From: Rhodoferax sp. | GTDB taxonomy: Bacteria; Pseudomonadota; Gammaproteobacteria; Burkholderiales; Burkholderiaceae_C | DNA: 49,752 nucleotides | NCBI RefSeq assembly: GCF_028689305.1 | Contig: NZ_JAQTWM010000009.1 | Location: 1-49,752, forward strand | Direction of reading: 5' to 3' | Part shown: positions 17,508 to 26,185 of the stretch, piece after piece | Numbering within the stretch: position 1 is the first letter of the stretch | Layout of the letters: each line of letters starts with the position of its first letter | The notes under the pieces: model-generated | The model's database searches: none | What the model was told of the DNA's origin: nothing | What the model saw: the letters and a program-made list of their open reading frames with translations, nothing else | Made by a program: the position numbers and the translations under genes

Positions 17508-18472
17508 TGCAGGCGCTGACCTCTTTTGTCCTCGCCGCCTTTGCCTCCTATGTGGGGGCCTGGTACTTCGGTCTGGTGGAGGGCAACTTTGCCTTGCTGC
17601 TGTTTCTGGCCACCGTGGTCACCGGCCTGTATTGGCTGGCCGAGCGTTTTTACTTTTTACCGCAGCGCCTGAACGCCGCAGCTGAGTTGGAAGCACAGAC
17701 CATCAGGCGCAACGAAGAACTGGGCAAGCTGGGCATCAGCAAGGTGGATGGCGATATCTCGCAAGCCAAGGCGCGCCTGCTGGAACAGCCTTGGTGGCTG
17801 GACTGGACGGCTGGACTGTTCCCGGTGATCATTGCCGTGTTCATCCTGCGCTCGTTCTTGTTTGAGCCGTTCAAGATCCCCTCGGGTTCGATGATCCCCA
17901 CGTTGCTGGTAGGAGACCTGATTCTGGTCAACAAGTTTCACTATGGCATCCGCTTGCCGGTGCTCAACACCAAGATCACCGAAGGCACGGCGCCGAAACG
18001 TGGTGATGTGATGGTGTTCCGTTACCCGCCCCAACCCAGCCTGGACTACATCAAGCGCGTGGTGGGGGTGCCCGGGGATGAGGTGGCCTACCTGAACAAG
18101 CGTCTGACCATCAATGGCAAGCCGCTGGAAACCAGCGCGCTGCCCGAGTTCTTTGACGAAGACACCATGCGTTACTTCAAACAGTTCGAAGAAACCATGG
18201 GTGATCAAAAACATCGCTTGCTCAATGACGACGGACGCCCTGCCTTTGTGCCGGGTGCCAGTGAATTTGAGTTCAAGAACAATTGCCGCTACAGTGTCGA
18301 AGGTGTGGTTTGCAAGGTGCCCGAAGGCCATTACTTCATGATGGGCGACAACCGGGACAACTCCCTGGACTCACGCTACTGGGGGTTTGTGCCGGACAAG
18401 AATATTGTGGGCAAAGCCTTTTTTGTCTGGATGAACTTTGGCAATCTCCGGCGTATCGGCTCGTTCAACTGA
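17507..18472 (+). CDS. lepB: Signal peptidase I (LepB)
   Basis: A 321-aa inner-membrane signal peptidase. There are two N-terminal membrane segments (about 5-50) and another at about 105-120; the catalytic Ser is in IPSGSMIPTLL and the catalytic Lys in DYIKRVVGVPGD, with the box MMGDNRDNSLDSRYWG near the end. ATG 17507 overlaps the lepA stop; an in-frame GTG lies one codon earlier. It cleaves the signal peptides of exported proteins such as RseB and MucD encoded just upstream. Confidence 0.96.
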   Translation: MQALTSFVLAAFASYVGAWYFGLVEGNFALLLFLATVVTGLYWLAERFYFLPQRLNAAAELEAQTIRRNEELGKLGISKVDGDISQAKARLLEQPWWLDWTAGLFPVIIAVFILRSFLFEPFKIPSGSMIPTLLVGDLILVNKFHYGIRLPVLNTKITEGTAPKRGDVMVFRYPPQPSLDYIKRVVGVPGDEVAYLNKRLTINGKPLETSALPEFFDEDTMRYFKQFEETMGDQKHRLLNDDGRPAFVPGASEFEFKNNCRYSVEGVVCKVPEGHYFMMGDNRDNSLDSRYWGFVPDKNIVGKAFFVWMNFGNLRRIGSFN

Positions 18473-18486
18473 TCAGGAGGCAGGGT

Positions 18487-18840
18487 ATGGCTCGCTCGTT
18501 CAAATCCGGTCAACGTGGCCTGTCTTTCATCGGGCTGGTGTTGGTGGCCGTGGTGCTGGCTGCCACAGGCGCGGTGGTGGCGCAGGTGATCCCGACCCTG
18601 ATTGAGTACCAGGCGATTCTGAAGGCCTCGAAAAAGGCGGCTGAAGGCAGCACGGTGGCCGAGGTTCGCGCTATTTTTGACCGGGCTGCCAACATTGACA
18701 ACATCAAGACCATTACCGGCAAGGACCTGGATGTGTCCAAAGACAATGACACGGTGGTGGTCAGCTTTGCCTACCAGCGTGAGATTCATCTGGCTGGCCC
18801 GGCCTACCTGACGTTGAAATACAGCGGCCAGTCCCGTTAA
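18487..18840 (+). CDS. DUF4845 membrane-anchored protein
   Basis: A 117-aa protein with one N-terminal transmembrane helix (QRGLSFIGLVLVAVVLAATG). The helix resembles a class III prepilin start but lacks a clear cleavage Glu. A short periplasmic domain rich in Lys/Asp follows. A DUF4845 gene between lepB and rnc is conserved in betaproteobacteria; its function is not known. It starts 14 nt after lepB. Confidence 0.85.
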   Translation: MARSFKSGQRGLSFIGLVLVAVVLAATGAVVAQVIPTLIEYQAILKASKKAAEGSTVAEVRAIFDRAANIDNIKTITGKDLDVSKDNDTVVVSFAYQREIHLAGPAYLTLKYSGQSR

Positions 18841-18861
18841 TCTGAAAGCACAGGTGATTGT

Positions 18862-19548
18862 TTGAAGGCAGGTTTGGCGGCGTTGCAACAACGCTTGCAA
18901 TATGAGTTCTCCGACGTCAAGCTGCTGGCCCGGGCGCTGACCCATCGCAGTTTTTCGGCTGATCACAATGAGCGCCTGGAGTTTTTGGGCGATTCGGTGC
19001 TGGGCCTGTGTGTGGCGGATTTGCTCTACCGGCGGCTGAGTTCCCGGCCGGAGGGCGACTTGTCGCGTGTGCGGGCCAGCCTGGTCCGCCAGGAAGCCTT
19101 GCACCCGCTGGCTGTGACGCTGGGCCTGCCGCAGGTGATACAACTGGGTGAAGGTGAAATGCGTTCGGGTGGCCAGAAGCGCCCGTCCATTCTGGCCGAT
19201 GCGCTGGAAGCGGTGATTGGTGCGGTTTACCTTGATGGTGGTTTTGCCGCTGCCCAGGCCTTGGTGAATCGGCTGTACCAGGCGGTCGAGATCAATCCCG
19301 CCATGGAGGCCATCGGCAAAGATCCCAAAACCGAACTGCAGGAGTGGCTGCAGGCCCGCCGCCTGAAGTTGCCAGTTTACAAAGTCATTGCTACGCTGGG
19401 GGCAGCGCACAAGCAGACTTTTGACGTTGAGTGTGAAATCCCCGAACTCAATCTGACCGAAAGAGGCATCGGTGGCTCTCGCCGTTCTGGTGAACAGGCT
19501 GCCGCCACCGCCATGTTGCAAACACTCAAGTCCCAAGGACAACCATGA
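18862..19548 (+). CDS. rnc: Ribonuclease III
   Basis: Double-strand-specific endoribonuclease of 228 aa that processes rRNA precursors and many mRNAs. The catalytic signature is [13 protein letters not shown] with the second acidic cluster [15 protein letters not shown]; the C-terminal dsRNA-binding domain spans about 155-225 ([11 protein letters not shown] to [10 protein letters not shown]). The start is a TTG at 18862. The stop overlaps the era ATG. Confidence 0.96.
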   Translation: MKAGLAALQQRLQYEFSDVKLLARALTHRSFSADHNERLEFLGDSVLGLCVADLLYRRLSSRPEGDLSRVRASLVRQEALHPLAVTLGLPQVIQLGEGEMRSGGQKRPSILADALEAVIGAVYLDGGFAAAQALVNRLYQAVEINPAMEAIGKDPKTELQEWLQARRLKLPVYKVIATLGAAHKQTFDVECEIPELNLTERGIGGSRRSGEQAAATAMLQTLKSQGQP

Positions 19549-20573
19549 CCAGCACCCAAAAACCAGCCCAGCCAGAAGACACTGGGGCTGATGGCCAAGA
19601 CAACCTTGAAGCCTTGCTGGCCGGCCTGCGCCGCGACATGCGCCCGGCCGGTCCGGCCGCGCTGGCTGCTGACGGTCAGCGGTGTGGTTTGATCGCCATT
19701 GTCGGCAAACCCAATGTCGGTAAATCGACGCTGCTCAACGCCTTGGTTGGACAAAAAATCAGCATCACCTCGCGCAAGGCGCAAACCACGCGCCACCGTA
19801 TCACCGGCATGCGTACCGTGGGCGCCTCCCAGTTCGTGTTTGTCGACACCCCCGGTTTCCAGACCCTGCACGGCAATGCGCTCAACAAGTCACTGAACAA
19901 GACCGTGGTCGGTGCGGTGGCTGATGTCGACTTGATTTTGTTTGTGGTGGAAGCGGGTAGCTTCACCCCGGCCGATGCGCGCGTGCTGGCGCTGCTGGGC
20001 AAAAACATCCCCACACTGCTGATCGCCAACAAGCTCGATAACGTGCACCGCCGTGGCGACATCGCGCCCTGGCTGCAAGACATGCAGGCCAGACACAGTT
20101 TTGCCGAATTTGTGCCGATGTCCGCCAAAAACGCCAAAGACATCGAGCGGCTGCTCGACATCTGCGCCAAATACCTGCCCGAGCAAGCCTGGTGGTATGC
20201 CGCCGACGAGTTGACCGACCGCAGCGAACGGTTCATGGCCAGCGAAATGGTGCGTGAAAAGCTGTTTCGCCTGACCGGTGACGAATTGCCCTACACCTCC
20301 ACCGTGGTCATCGACAAGTTTGAAGAAGAGCCGCCGCAGAAAAAGGGGCAAAAGCGCCTGCTGCGCATTGCCGCCACCATCGTCGTCGAACGCGACAGCC
20401 ACAAGGCCATGGTGATTGGTGACAAGGGTGAGCGCATCAAGCGCATCGGCATGGAAACCCGGGTCGAACTGGAAAAACTGATGGACGCCAAAGTGTTCAT
20501 CGAGATGTGGGTCAAGGTGCGCTCCGGCTGGGCTGACGACGAAGCCCGCGTGCGCTCATTTGGTTACGAGTGA
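19545..20573 (+). CDS. era: GTPase Era
   Basis: A 342-aa GTPase that binds 16S rRNA and assists 30S assembly. A non-conserved N-terminal extension of about 45 residues precedes G1 ([15 protein letters not shown]), G3 (DTPGF) and G4 (NKLD); the C-terminal KH domain contains [13 protein letters not shown]. It is coupled to rnc by a 4-nt ATGA overlap, the standard rnc-era pair. Confidence 0.96.
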   Translation: MTSTQKPAQPEDTGADGQDNLEALLAGLRRDMRPAGPAALAADGQRCGLIAIVGKPNVGKSTLLNALVGQKISITSRKAQTTRHRITGMRTVGASQFVFVDTPGFQTLHGNALNKSLNKTVVGAVADVDLILFVVEAGSFTPADARVLALLGKNIPTLLIANKLDNVHRRGDIAPWLQDMQARHSFAEFVPMSAKNAKDIERLLDICAKYLPEQAWWYAADELTDRSERFMASEMVREKLFRLTGDELPYTSTVVIDKFEEEPPQKKGQKRLLRIAATIVVERDSHKAMVIGDKGERIKRIGMETRVELEKLMDAKVFIEMWVKVRSGWADDEARVRSFGYE

Positions 20574-20610
20574 ACGGCCGCTGCGCCGTGTGTCGGAGAG
20601 GGCGCCCCCG

Positions 20611-21126
20611 ATGATCACCATTCGCTCCGAATGCCCGGCTGACCGGCACATGGTGGAGGCTGTCACGCGCCAGGCTTTTCTGAACCATCCGCATAGCGGC
20701 CATACCGAGCATCTGATCGTTGACGGCTTGCGTCTGGCGGGGGCGTTGACGATTTCCCTGGTGGCCGAGCGTGCCGGCCAAGTGGTGGGGCATATCGCAT
20801 TTTCCCCAGTCACGGTCAGTGACGGATCGACCGGCTGGTATGGTCTGGGACCGGTCTCGGTGGCGCCGGCCTGTCAAGGACAGGGCATTGGCCGGACGCT
20901 GGTCGAACACGGACTGGCGTGCCTGCGGGATGGAGGTGCGCAAGGCTGTGTGTTGTTGGGTGAGCCGTCCTTTTATGGCCGGTTTGGCTTTGTCCACCAG
21001 CCAGGACTGTATCTGGCGGGTGTTCCGCAGGACTTTTTCCTGGCGCTGCCCTTCGGAACCACCCTGGCACAGGGGCAAGTTGTCTACCATGCGGCTTTTG
21101 GTATCGACGCCGAAACAGTGTCATGA
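20611..21126 (+). CDS. GNAT-family N-acetyltransferase (YhbS-like)
   Basis: A 171-aa acetyltransferase. The acetyl-CoA loop is ACQGQGIGRTLVEHGLA (motif A, Q/RxxGxG/A); a beta-bulge region GYGRFGF-like (FYGRFGFVHQPG) follows, as in the YhbS group. The substrate is unknown. I used ATG 20611 because the MITIRSECPAD start is typical; a longer frame from 20560 would overlap the end of era. Confidence 0.85.
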   Translation: MITIRSECPADRHMVEAVTRQAFLNHPHSGHTEHLIVDGLRLAGALTISLVAERAGQVVGHIAFSPVTVSDGSTGWYGLGPVSVAPACQGQGIGRTLVEHGLACLRDGGAQGCVLLGEPSFYGRFGFVHQPGLYLAGVPQDFFLALPFGTTLAQGQVVYHAAFGIDAETVS

Positions 21127-21149
21127 CACCGCGGTCTTGATCAGGTTTT

Positions 21150-21203
21150 GGTATCCTGGCCCAGATAAACATTGTATTGATAGCTCTATTTTTTATAGCA
21201 ACT
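21150..21203 (+). repeat. Dispersed palindromic element, copy 5 (abuts recO)
   Basis: GGCCCAGATAAACATT, TAGCT at position 24 and ATAGCAA at position 38, the standard spacing. The element ends exactly at the TTG proposed as the recO start. Its outer TGGCC block is partly degraded. Confidence 0.75.
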
Positions 21204-21953
21204 TTGGCCACCAAACGCATCTCTGACGAACCCGCTTATGTGTTGCACCGCTACGATTGGAGCGAGTCCAGCCTGATCTTGGAGGTGTTCACCCGCCACC
21301 ATGGCCGCATGGCGCTGGTTGCCAAGGGGGTCAAGCGGCCCAGCTCCAGCTTCCGCCCGATCCTGCTGCCCTTGCAACCCCTGCACCTGGCCTTTGGTGG
21401 GGATGCCGAGATCAAGACCCTCAAAGCCGCCGAATGGCAAGGTGGCCACGTCATGCCCACGGGTGACGCGCTGATGTCGGGCTATTACCTCAACGAACTG
21501 TTGCTCAATCTGCTGGCGCGTGAAGACCCGCATCCGGTGCTGTTTGATGTCTACGCCAGCGTGGTGCAGGTGATTGCCAGCGAACACGGCGAGGTGCTGG
21601 AGTCGGCGCTACGCACCTTTGAACTGCTGCTGCTGCGTGAAATCGGTCTGCTGCCGCAGCTTGACGCCCAGACCATGACGCTGCTGGCGCTGCACCCGGC
21701 TGAACGCTACAGCCTGGTGCCTGAAGGTGGCCTGCGCCAGGCCAGCGAGATCGACCGCACCAGCCTCAGCGGTGCGCAGTGGACCGCGCTGCAGCAGGCG
21801 CTGGCGCAGCGCGCGCCCCTGACCGCCACGCTGCGCGCCTGCGCCGAGGTGGCGACCGAACTCAAACCCCAGTTGCGCACGCTGCTCAATTACCATTGTG
21901 GTGTTCCGGCCCTGCGTACCCGGCAAATGATGATCGACCTGCAAAACCTATGA
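21204..21953 (+). CDS. recO: DNA repair protein RecO
   Basis: A 249-aa recombination mediator of the RecFOR pathway that loads RecA on SSB-coated DNA. The N-terminal OB fold begins [24 protein letters not shown] and contains [20 protein letters not shown]; a helical C-terminal domain follows. The start is uncertain. TTG 21204 gives [14 protein letters not shown], which fits the family; the longer frame from 21177 would translate half of the repeat. No Shine-Dalgarno is visible because the repeat occupies that place. The stop overlaps pdxJ. Confidence 0.9.
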   Translation: MATKRISDEPAYVLHRYDWSESSLILEVFTRHHGRMALVAKGVKRPSSSFRPILLPLQPLHLAFGGDAEIKTLKAAEWQGGHVMPTGDALMSGYYLNELLLNLLAREDPHPVLFDVYASVVQVIASEHGEVLESALRTFELLLLREIGLLPQLDAQTMTLLALHPAERYSLVPEGGLRQASEIDRTSLSGAQWTALQQALAQRAPLTATLRACAEVATELKPQLRTLLNYHCGVPALRTRQMMIDLQNL

Positions 21954-22723
21954 ACCCGACCCGCCCCACCACCGCCCTGTCCGTCAACCTCAACAAGGTC
22001 GCCCTGGTGCGCAACACGCGTCACCTGGGCATTCCCAGTGTGACCCGTGCCGCCACGCTGTGCCTGCAGGCCGGGGCCCATGGCATCACCGTGCACCCGC
22101 GCCCGGACGAGCGCCACATCCGCGCCAGCGATGTGCCCGAACTGGCCACCTTGTTGCAGGCCTGGCCACAGCGTGAATTCAACATCGAGGGCAACCCGTT
22201 TCACAACCTGATGGATGTGGTGGGCCAGCTGGTGGCGCAGAAGCTGCCCGTGCACCAGGTCACATTTGTGCCCGATGCCGAAGGCCAGTTCACCAGTGAC
22301 CACGGCTGGAGTTTGCCGCAGGATGCGGCGCGCCTGCGTCCGCTGATCGAGCAGGCCCATGCCTGGGGCCTGCGCGTGAGCCTGTTCATGGACGCCGAGC
22401 CGACTGCCATGGCCGCGGCCAAAGCCGTTGGTGCGGATCGCATCGAGCTCTACACCGAACCCTATGCCGCTGCCTGGGGCACTGCCGGGCAAGCCACCCA
22501 GCTGGCGCGGTTTGCCGCCGCCGCGCAGGCGGCGCTGGACGCCGGGCTGGGTGTCAATGCCGGCCATGACCTCAATCGTGACAACCTCACGGCGTTCATC
22601 GCCCACGTGCCTGGCGTCAGTGAGGTGTCGATCGGCCACGCCCTGATCGCCGACGCGTTGGAGCTCGGTTATGAGCGCACGGTGCAGGACTACCTGCGCT
22701 GCATCCGCGCCGGGCAGTCGTGA
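21950..22723 (+). CDS. pdxJ: Pyridoxine 5'-phosphate synthase (PdxJ)
   Basis: A 257-aa TIM-barrel enzyme joining deoxyxylulose-5-phosphate and 3-amino-2-oxopropyl phosphate to pyridoxine 5'-phosphate (vitamin B6). Landmarks are [46 protein letters not shown] and [12 protein letters not shown] 21950 overlaps the recO stop. The recO-pdxJ-acpS order is the same as in E. coli. Confidence 0.97.
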   Translation: MNPTRPTTALSVNLNKVALVRNTRHLGIPSVTRAATLCLQAGAHGITVHPRPDERHIRASDVPELATLLQAWPQREFNIEGNPFHNLMDVVGQLVAQKLPVHQVTFVPDAEGQFTSDHGWSLPQDAARLRPLIEQAHAWGLRVSLFMDAEPTAMAAAKAVGADRIELYTEPYAAAWGTAGQATQLARFAAAAQAALDAGLGVNAGHDLNRDNLTAFIAHVPGVSEVSIGHALIADALELGYERTVQDYLRCIRAGQS

Positions 22724-22748
22724 CCGGTCTGACGCCGCTGGGCAGCGC

Positions 22749-23156
22749 ATGATCTACGGCATTGGCACTGACATCTGTGACGTACGGCGCATCCAAGACA
22801 GTCTGGCGCGCCATGGTGAACGCTTCGCCCAAAAAATCCTCTCCGATGCCGAATACGCCACCTGGCTGGCGCGCAGCCAGCGCTGGCCCGAACGCGGGCG
22901 GCGTTATCTGGCCACGCGTTTCAGTGCCAAGGAGGCGTTCAGCAAAGCCATTGGCCTGGGCATGCGCCTGCCGATGAGCTGGCGGGCCTGTGAAATCGGC
23001 AAGTTGCCCAGCGGCAAGCCCACGCTGGTGCTGCATGGGGCGCTGAAAGACTGGTTCGAGGCCCGCGGCCTGCGCGCCCACATCAGCGTGACTGACGAAA
23101 CCGACTACGCCGCCAGTTTCTGTGTTGTGGAGTTTGATGGTAAAAATGACCTCTAG
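22749..23156 (+). CDS. acpS: Holo-ACP synthase (AcpS)
   Basis: A 135-aa phosphopantetheinyl transferase that activates [17 protein letters not shown] carries the metal-binding Asp (residue 8), and [15 protein letters not shown] holds the Glu/Lys motif. The last codons and the TAG stop are supplied by the dispersed repeat starting at 23147, so the C-terminus GKNDL is repeat-derived and may differ from that of relatives. Confidence 0.95.
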   Translation: MIYGIGTDICDVRRIQDSLARHGERFAQKILSDAEYATWLARSQRWPERGRRYLATRFSAKEAFSKAIGLGMRLPMSWRACEIGKLPSGKPTLVLHGALKDWFEARGLRAHISVTDETDYAASFCVVEFDGKNDL

Positions 23157-23200
23157 CCCGGATAAACAAATCAGTTGTAGCTATTAAATTCATAGTAAAT
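23147..23200 (+). repeat. Dispersed palindromic element, copy 6 (acpS stop to nagZ start)
   Basis: TGACCTCTAGCCCGGATAAA, TAGCTATTAA and CATAGTAAATG form a well-preserved copy. Its TAG is the acpS stop, and its right end lies 3 nt before the nagZ ATG, so the element bridges both genes. Confidence 0.85.
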
Positions 23201-23203
23201 GCC

Positions 23204-24286
23204 ATGACCTTCCATGCCCCCCTGATCATCGACATCGCCGGCACCACGCTGAGCAAAACCGACAGACAACGCCTCAAACACCCGCTGGTGGGGGGCTTGA
23301 TCCTGTTTGCCCGCAACTGGCAGGACCGTGCCCAGCTCACGGCGCTGTGCCGCAGCATCAAGGCGCTGCGCGCTGACCTGTTGATTGCCGTGGATCACGA
23401 AGGCGGACGGGTGCAGCGCTTCAAGACCGATGGTTTCACCCACCTGCCGCCCATGCGTGCGCTGGGTGAGCTTTGGCGTCACGATGGCCGGGGCACCCCC
23501 GGTGAGGGCGCCATGCGCGCCACCCGTGCCGCCACCGCCTGTGGTTATGTGCTGGGTGCCGAGCTGCGCGCCTGCGGGGTGGATCTGAGCTTCACCCCGG
23601 TGCTGGACCTGGACTATGGCAGCAGCAGCGTGATTGGTGATCGCGCCTTTGACGCCGACCCACGCGTGGTCAGCCTGCTGGCCAAGAGCCTGATGCAGGG
23701 CTTGCTGCAAAGCGGCATGGCCAATTGCGGCAAACATTTTCCCGGGCACGGTTTTGTCAAGGCCGATTCCCACACCGAGATCCCGGTAGACCGGCGCAGT
23801 CTCAAGGCCATTTTGGCCGCTGACGCAGCGCCCTACCGCTGGCTGGGCACGGCCCTGACCAGCGTGATGCCGGCCCATGTGATCTACCCCAGGGTGGACG
23901 CTCGCCCGGCCGGGTTTTCCGGCAAGTGGCTCGGCGACATCCTGCGTGGCCAGCTGGGATTCACCGGTGCCGTGTTCAGCGACGACCTGTCCATGGCTGG
24001 TGCCCGAGTGGTCGACGGCCAGCCGGTCAGCACCACCCAGGCGGCTGTGGCGGCACTGAACGCGGGCTGTGATTTGGTGCTGTTGTGCAACCAGTCGCTG
24101 GGGGATGGTGCCGAGGTGGATGCGCTCATCAACGGTCTGACCGAAGCCCAGCTCAAAGGGCAGTGGCAGCCGATGGAGGCCAGCGAGGCCCGCCGACAGG
24201 CGCTGCTGCCCACCAGCCCGGCCACCCCGTGGGACGAGCTGATGGTGCAGCCCGGCTACATGCAGGCGCTGGATCTCTTGCCCTGA
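23204..24286 (+). CDS. nagZ: Beta-N-acetylhexosaminidase NagZ
   Basis: A 360-aa GH3 glycosidase that removes GlcNAc from anhydromuropeptides during cytoplasmic peptidoglycan recycling. Seen: AVDHEGGRVQRF, NCGKHFPGHG (with the NagZ His), SHTEIPVD and VFSDDLSMAGA with the catalytic Asp. ATG 23204 is preceded by repeat sequence without a recognisable Shine-Dalgarno. Confidence 0.96.
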   Translation: MTFHAPLIIDIAGTTLSKTDRQRLKHPLVGGLILFARNWQDRAQLTALCRSIKALRADLLIAVDHEGGRVQRFKTDGFTHLPPMRALGELWRHDGRGTPGEGAMRATRAATACGYVLGAELRACGVDLSFTPVLDLDYGSSSVIGDRAFDADPRVVSLLAKSLMQGLLQSGMANCGKHFPGHGFVKADSHTEIPVDRRSLKAILAADAAPYRWLGTALTSVMPAHVIYPRVDARPAGFSGKWLGDILRGQLGFTGAVFSDDLSMAGARVVDGQPVSTTQAAVAALNAGCDLVLLCNQSLGDGAEVDALINGLTEAQLKGQWQPMEASEARRQALLPTSPATPWDELMVQPGYMQALDLLP

Positions 24287-24298
24287 GTCGGCGGCGGG

Positions 24299-24526
24299 TC
24301 AGGGGGCGCGGTGCAGGCGCGGCGCCGACAGCGCGGCCACCATGTCGTCGATGACCTCTGCCACCTGAGGATGGGCGGCCATCAGCCTGGCCGTGGTCAG
24401 CAGCTTGCGCAGTTCCTGCAGGTCCTTGACCGTGGGCGCCACCTTGATCTGGGCGATGGCTGCGGTGCTGTTGCCACCCCGGATCAGGGCCAGTACCTTG
24501 GGCGCCCAAATGCTTTGACGTGACAT
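24299..24526 (-). CDS. Small conserved-looking hypothetical protein
   Basis: 75 aa, unrecognised. The protein is mostly helical with many Ala/Leu (IWAPKVLALIRGGNSTAAIA, LQELRKLLTTARLM, VIDDMVAALS), without transmembrane segment or Cys. AGGAAA lies about 7 nt before the ATG, supporting real translation. It is convergent with nagZ and downstream of the hemerythrin-GGDEF gene on the same strand, separated from it by a repeat copy. Function unknown. Confidence 0.6.
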   Translation of the reverse strand: MSRQSIWAPKVLALIRGGNSTAAIAQIKVAPTVKDLQELRKLLTTARLMAAHPQVAEVIDDMVAALSAPRLHRAP

Positions 24527-24565
24527 CGCGTGTTTCCTGTGGTCGTTGAAGATGATGAATGATTT

Positions 24566-24619
24566 TGGCCTCTAACCCAGACAAACATTGCTTCGTTAGC
24601 TTCTGTTTTAGTAGCAAAA
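24566..24619 (+). repeat. Dispersed palindromic element, copy 7
   Basis: TGGCCTCTAACCCAGACAAA, TTAGCTTCTGTTTT and AGTAGCAAAAT have the standard spacing. The ATAGC-type end lies 1 nt beyond the stop of the hemerythrin-GGDEF gene, which runs on the opposite strand. Confidence 0.75.
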
Positions 24620-24620
24620 T

Positions 24621-25739
24621 TCATGCAGTGGTCTGAACACTGGCGACACAATTGCGGCCATTGGCCTTGGCGGCATAAAGCCCCTGGTCGGCAACCTTGA
24701 GCAAAGTTTCGGCACCGCTCATGCCGGCGTCGCGCGCGGCGACCCCGACGCTGATGCTGCCGCACCACTGGCCGGCACCTGCGGCAACGCGCAGGGCGGC
24801 GACTTCGCGCCGCACTTTTTCGGCGGTCAGCAAGGCGCCATCCAGTGGCGTGTTGCCACAAATGATCAGGAACTCGTCGCCTCCCAGGCGGCAGACCACA
24901 TCGTCGTTACGCACCGCGTGTTGCAGGCAATGGGCCAGTTCGCGCAGCACGGCGTCACCGGCGTCGTGGCCGTAGCGGTCGTTGATTTGTTTGAAGCCGT
25001 CGGCGTCGATCATCATGCAGGCCATTGGGGCCGTATTTCGGCTGGCCTGCTGCCATTCGCGTTCCAGCACCTGCAGGGCCTGGCGGCGGTTGGGCAGGCC
25101 GGTCAGCGCGTCGGTCATGGCAATGGTTTCCAGGCGCTGGTTCATGTCCGACAAGGCCTGGGTGCGTTCGGCCACCCGGGCTTCCAGGGTCTGGTTCAGT
25201 TCAAACAGGGCCCGGCTGCGCTCAGACACCTGGCGCACCAGTTGGCTGGTGGCTTGCAGCAGGGTGGCGGTGGCCGGGTCGCGGGTCTGGTAGAACGCAC
25301 TGGACGCTTCCTCGCCGGGGGTCCCAGCCGCAGCGGCCTTCAGCAGCCAGGTCATGAGCAGATCGGTGCCCAGAATGTGATAGGCCAGCCAGTTGCACAG
25401 GAAGTTGAGCAAGGCAGTGGCGGCCTGGCGGTCACCACCGGCCATGTCGGTGTGCATGTGCAGAACATCCTGCAGGAACTGGGCGTGTTCTTGTTTGTGG
25501 TGCCGAATGTGCACCGGGTAGAGCCCGGAGCGCGCCATCAGCGCTTCTTCTTCGCCGAAGTGGTATTCGGTATAACGCAGCAACTCCTGGAACAGAGCCT
25601 CGATCTCGTCGTGGCTGGCGCCCTCGGGACGCATCAGGGCGTCGCCAAACTGGTTGATGGTGTCAACCAGATAGTGGTGTTGCTCGTCAACGGTGGGCAG
25701 TCCCGTGACAAAACATTGATCCCAGCGGAAGGCTTCCAT
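24621..25739 (-). CDS. Bacteriohemerythrin-GGDEF diguanylate cyclase
   Basis: A 372-aa cytoplasmic protein joining an N-terminal hemerythrin domain (about 1-130) to a C-terminal GGDEF domain (about 205-370) through a coiled-coil-like helix (about 155-205). Di-iron ligands are present: His 21/22, His 60, Glu 64, His 80/81, His 85, His 121 and Asp 126. The catalytic motif is an intact GGDEF (286-290), with an inhibitory-site RNDD (277-280) exactly five residues before it. So it should make cyclic di-GMP with product inhibition, tuned by oxygen, NO or redox state at the di-iron site; this is inferred from Vibrio Bhr-DGC-type proteins. Confidence 0.93.
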   Translation of the reverse strand: MEAFRWDQCFVTGLPTVDEQHHYLVDTINQFGDALMRPEGASHDEIEALFQELLRYTEYHFGEEEALMARSGLYPVHIRHHKQEHAQFLQDVLHMHTDMAGGDRQAATALLNFLCNWLAYHILGTDLLMTWLLKAAAAGTPGEEASSAFYQTRDPATATLLQATSQLVRQVSERSRALFELNQTLEARVAERTQALSDMNQRLETIAMTDALTGLPNRRQALQVLEREWQQASRNTAPMACMMIDADGFKQINDRYGHDAGDAVLRELAHCLQHAVRNDDVVCRLGGDEFLIICGNTPLDGALLTAEKVRREVAALRVAAGAGQWCGSISVGVAARDAGMSGAETLLKVADQGLYAAKANGRNCVASVQTTA

Positions 25740-25817
25740 GTTTCAGGCTCTTGGGTGTGGTTTGGCAAAGCGACAATGTGCTCTCATTGTTGCACCAAGT
25801 CAGGTCAAAATATCACC

Positions 25818-26120
25818 ATGCCAAGGCCATCATCACCGTTACCGTCCGCCCCGGAGGTTTTGCATCCGCCTGCAAGCCAGGTACAGCCACGCAATCCTCT
25901 GCATGGGGTGACGTTGGAGGCCATGGTGACGGCTCTGGCCGCCCACTATGGCTGGCCCGGCTTGGCCGAACGTATTCCTGTGCGTTGCTTCAGCCATGAG
26001 CCCAGTGTGCCGTCCAGCCTGAAGTTCCTGCGCAAGACGCCGTGGGCGCGTGACAAGGTTGAGGGCTTGTACCTCTTCATGTTGCGGGAGCTGCGTCGCG
26101 ACATGCCACGGGGTCGTTAG
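25818..26120 (+). CDS. VF530 / DUF2132 family DNA-binding-like protein
   Basis: A 100-aa protein with a conserved core: NPLHGVTLEAMVTALAAHYG, GLAERIPVRCF, PSSLKFLRKTPWARDKVEGLY. This matches the VF530 family (small helical proteins proposed, from structure, to bind DNA). The first 30 residues are Pro/Ser-rich and not conserved. ATG 25818 gives a plausible start. It is divergent from the hemerythrin-GGDEF gene. Its biological role is not established. Confidence 0.85.
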   Translation: MPRPSSPLPSAPEVLHPPASQVQPRNPLHGVTLEAMVTALAAHYGWPGLAERIPVRCFSHEPSVPSSLKFLRKTPWARDKVEGLYLFMLRELRRDMPRGR

Positions 26121-26185
26121 AGGGCTGCGTTCAATCGTCAACCGGATGCTTGTCGGGGTGTGGGTTCGGCCATAAACTGAAACAC

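Noticed and set aside
24918-25817. Long open frame on + opposite the hemerythrin-GGDEF gene, continuing into the VF530 gene
   Set aside because: It is the antisense shadow of the GGDEF gene in GC-rich DNA; only the part from ATG 25818 matches a protein family.
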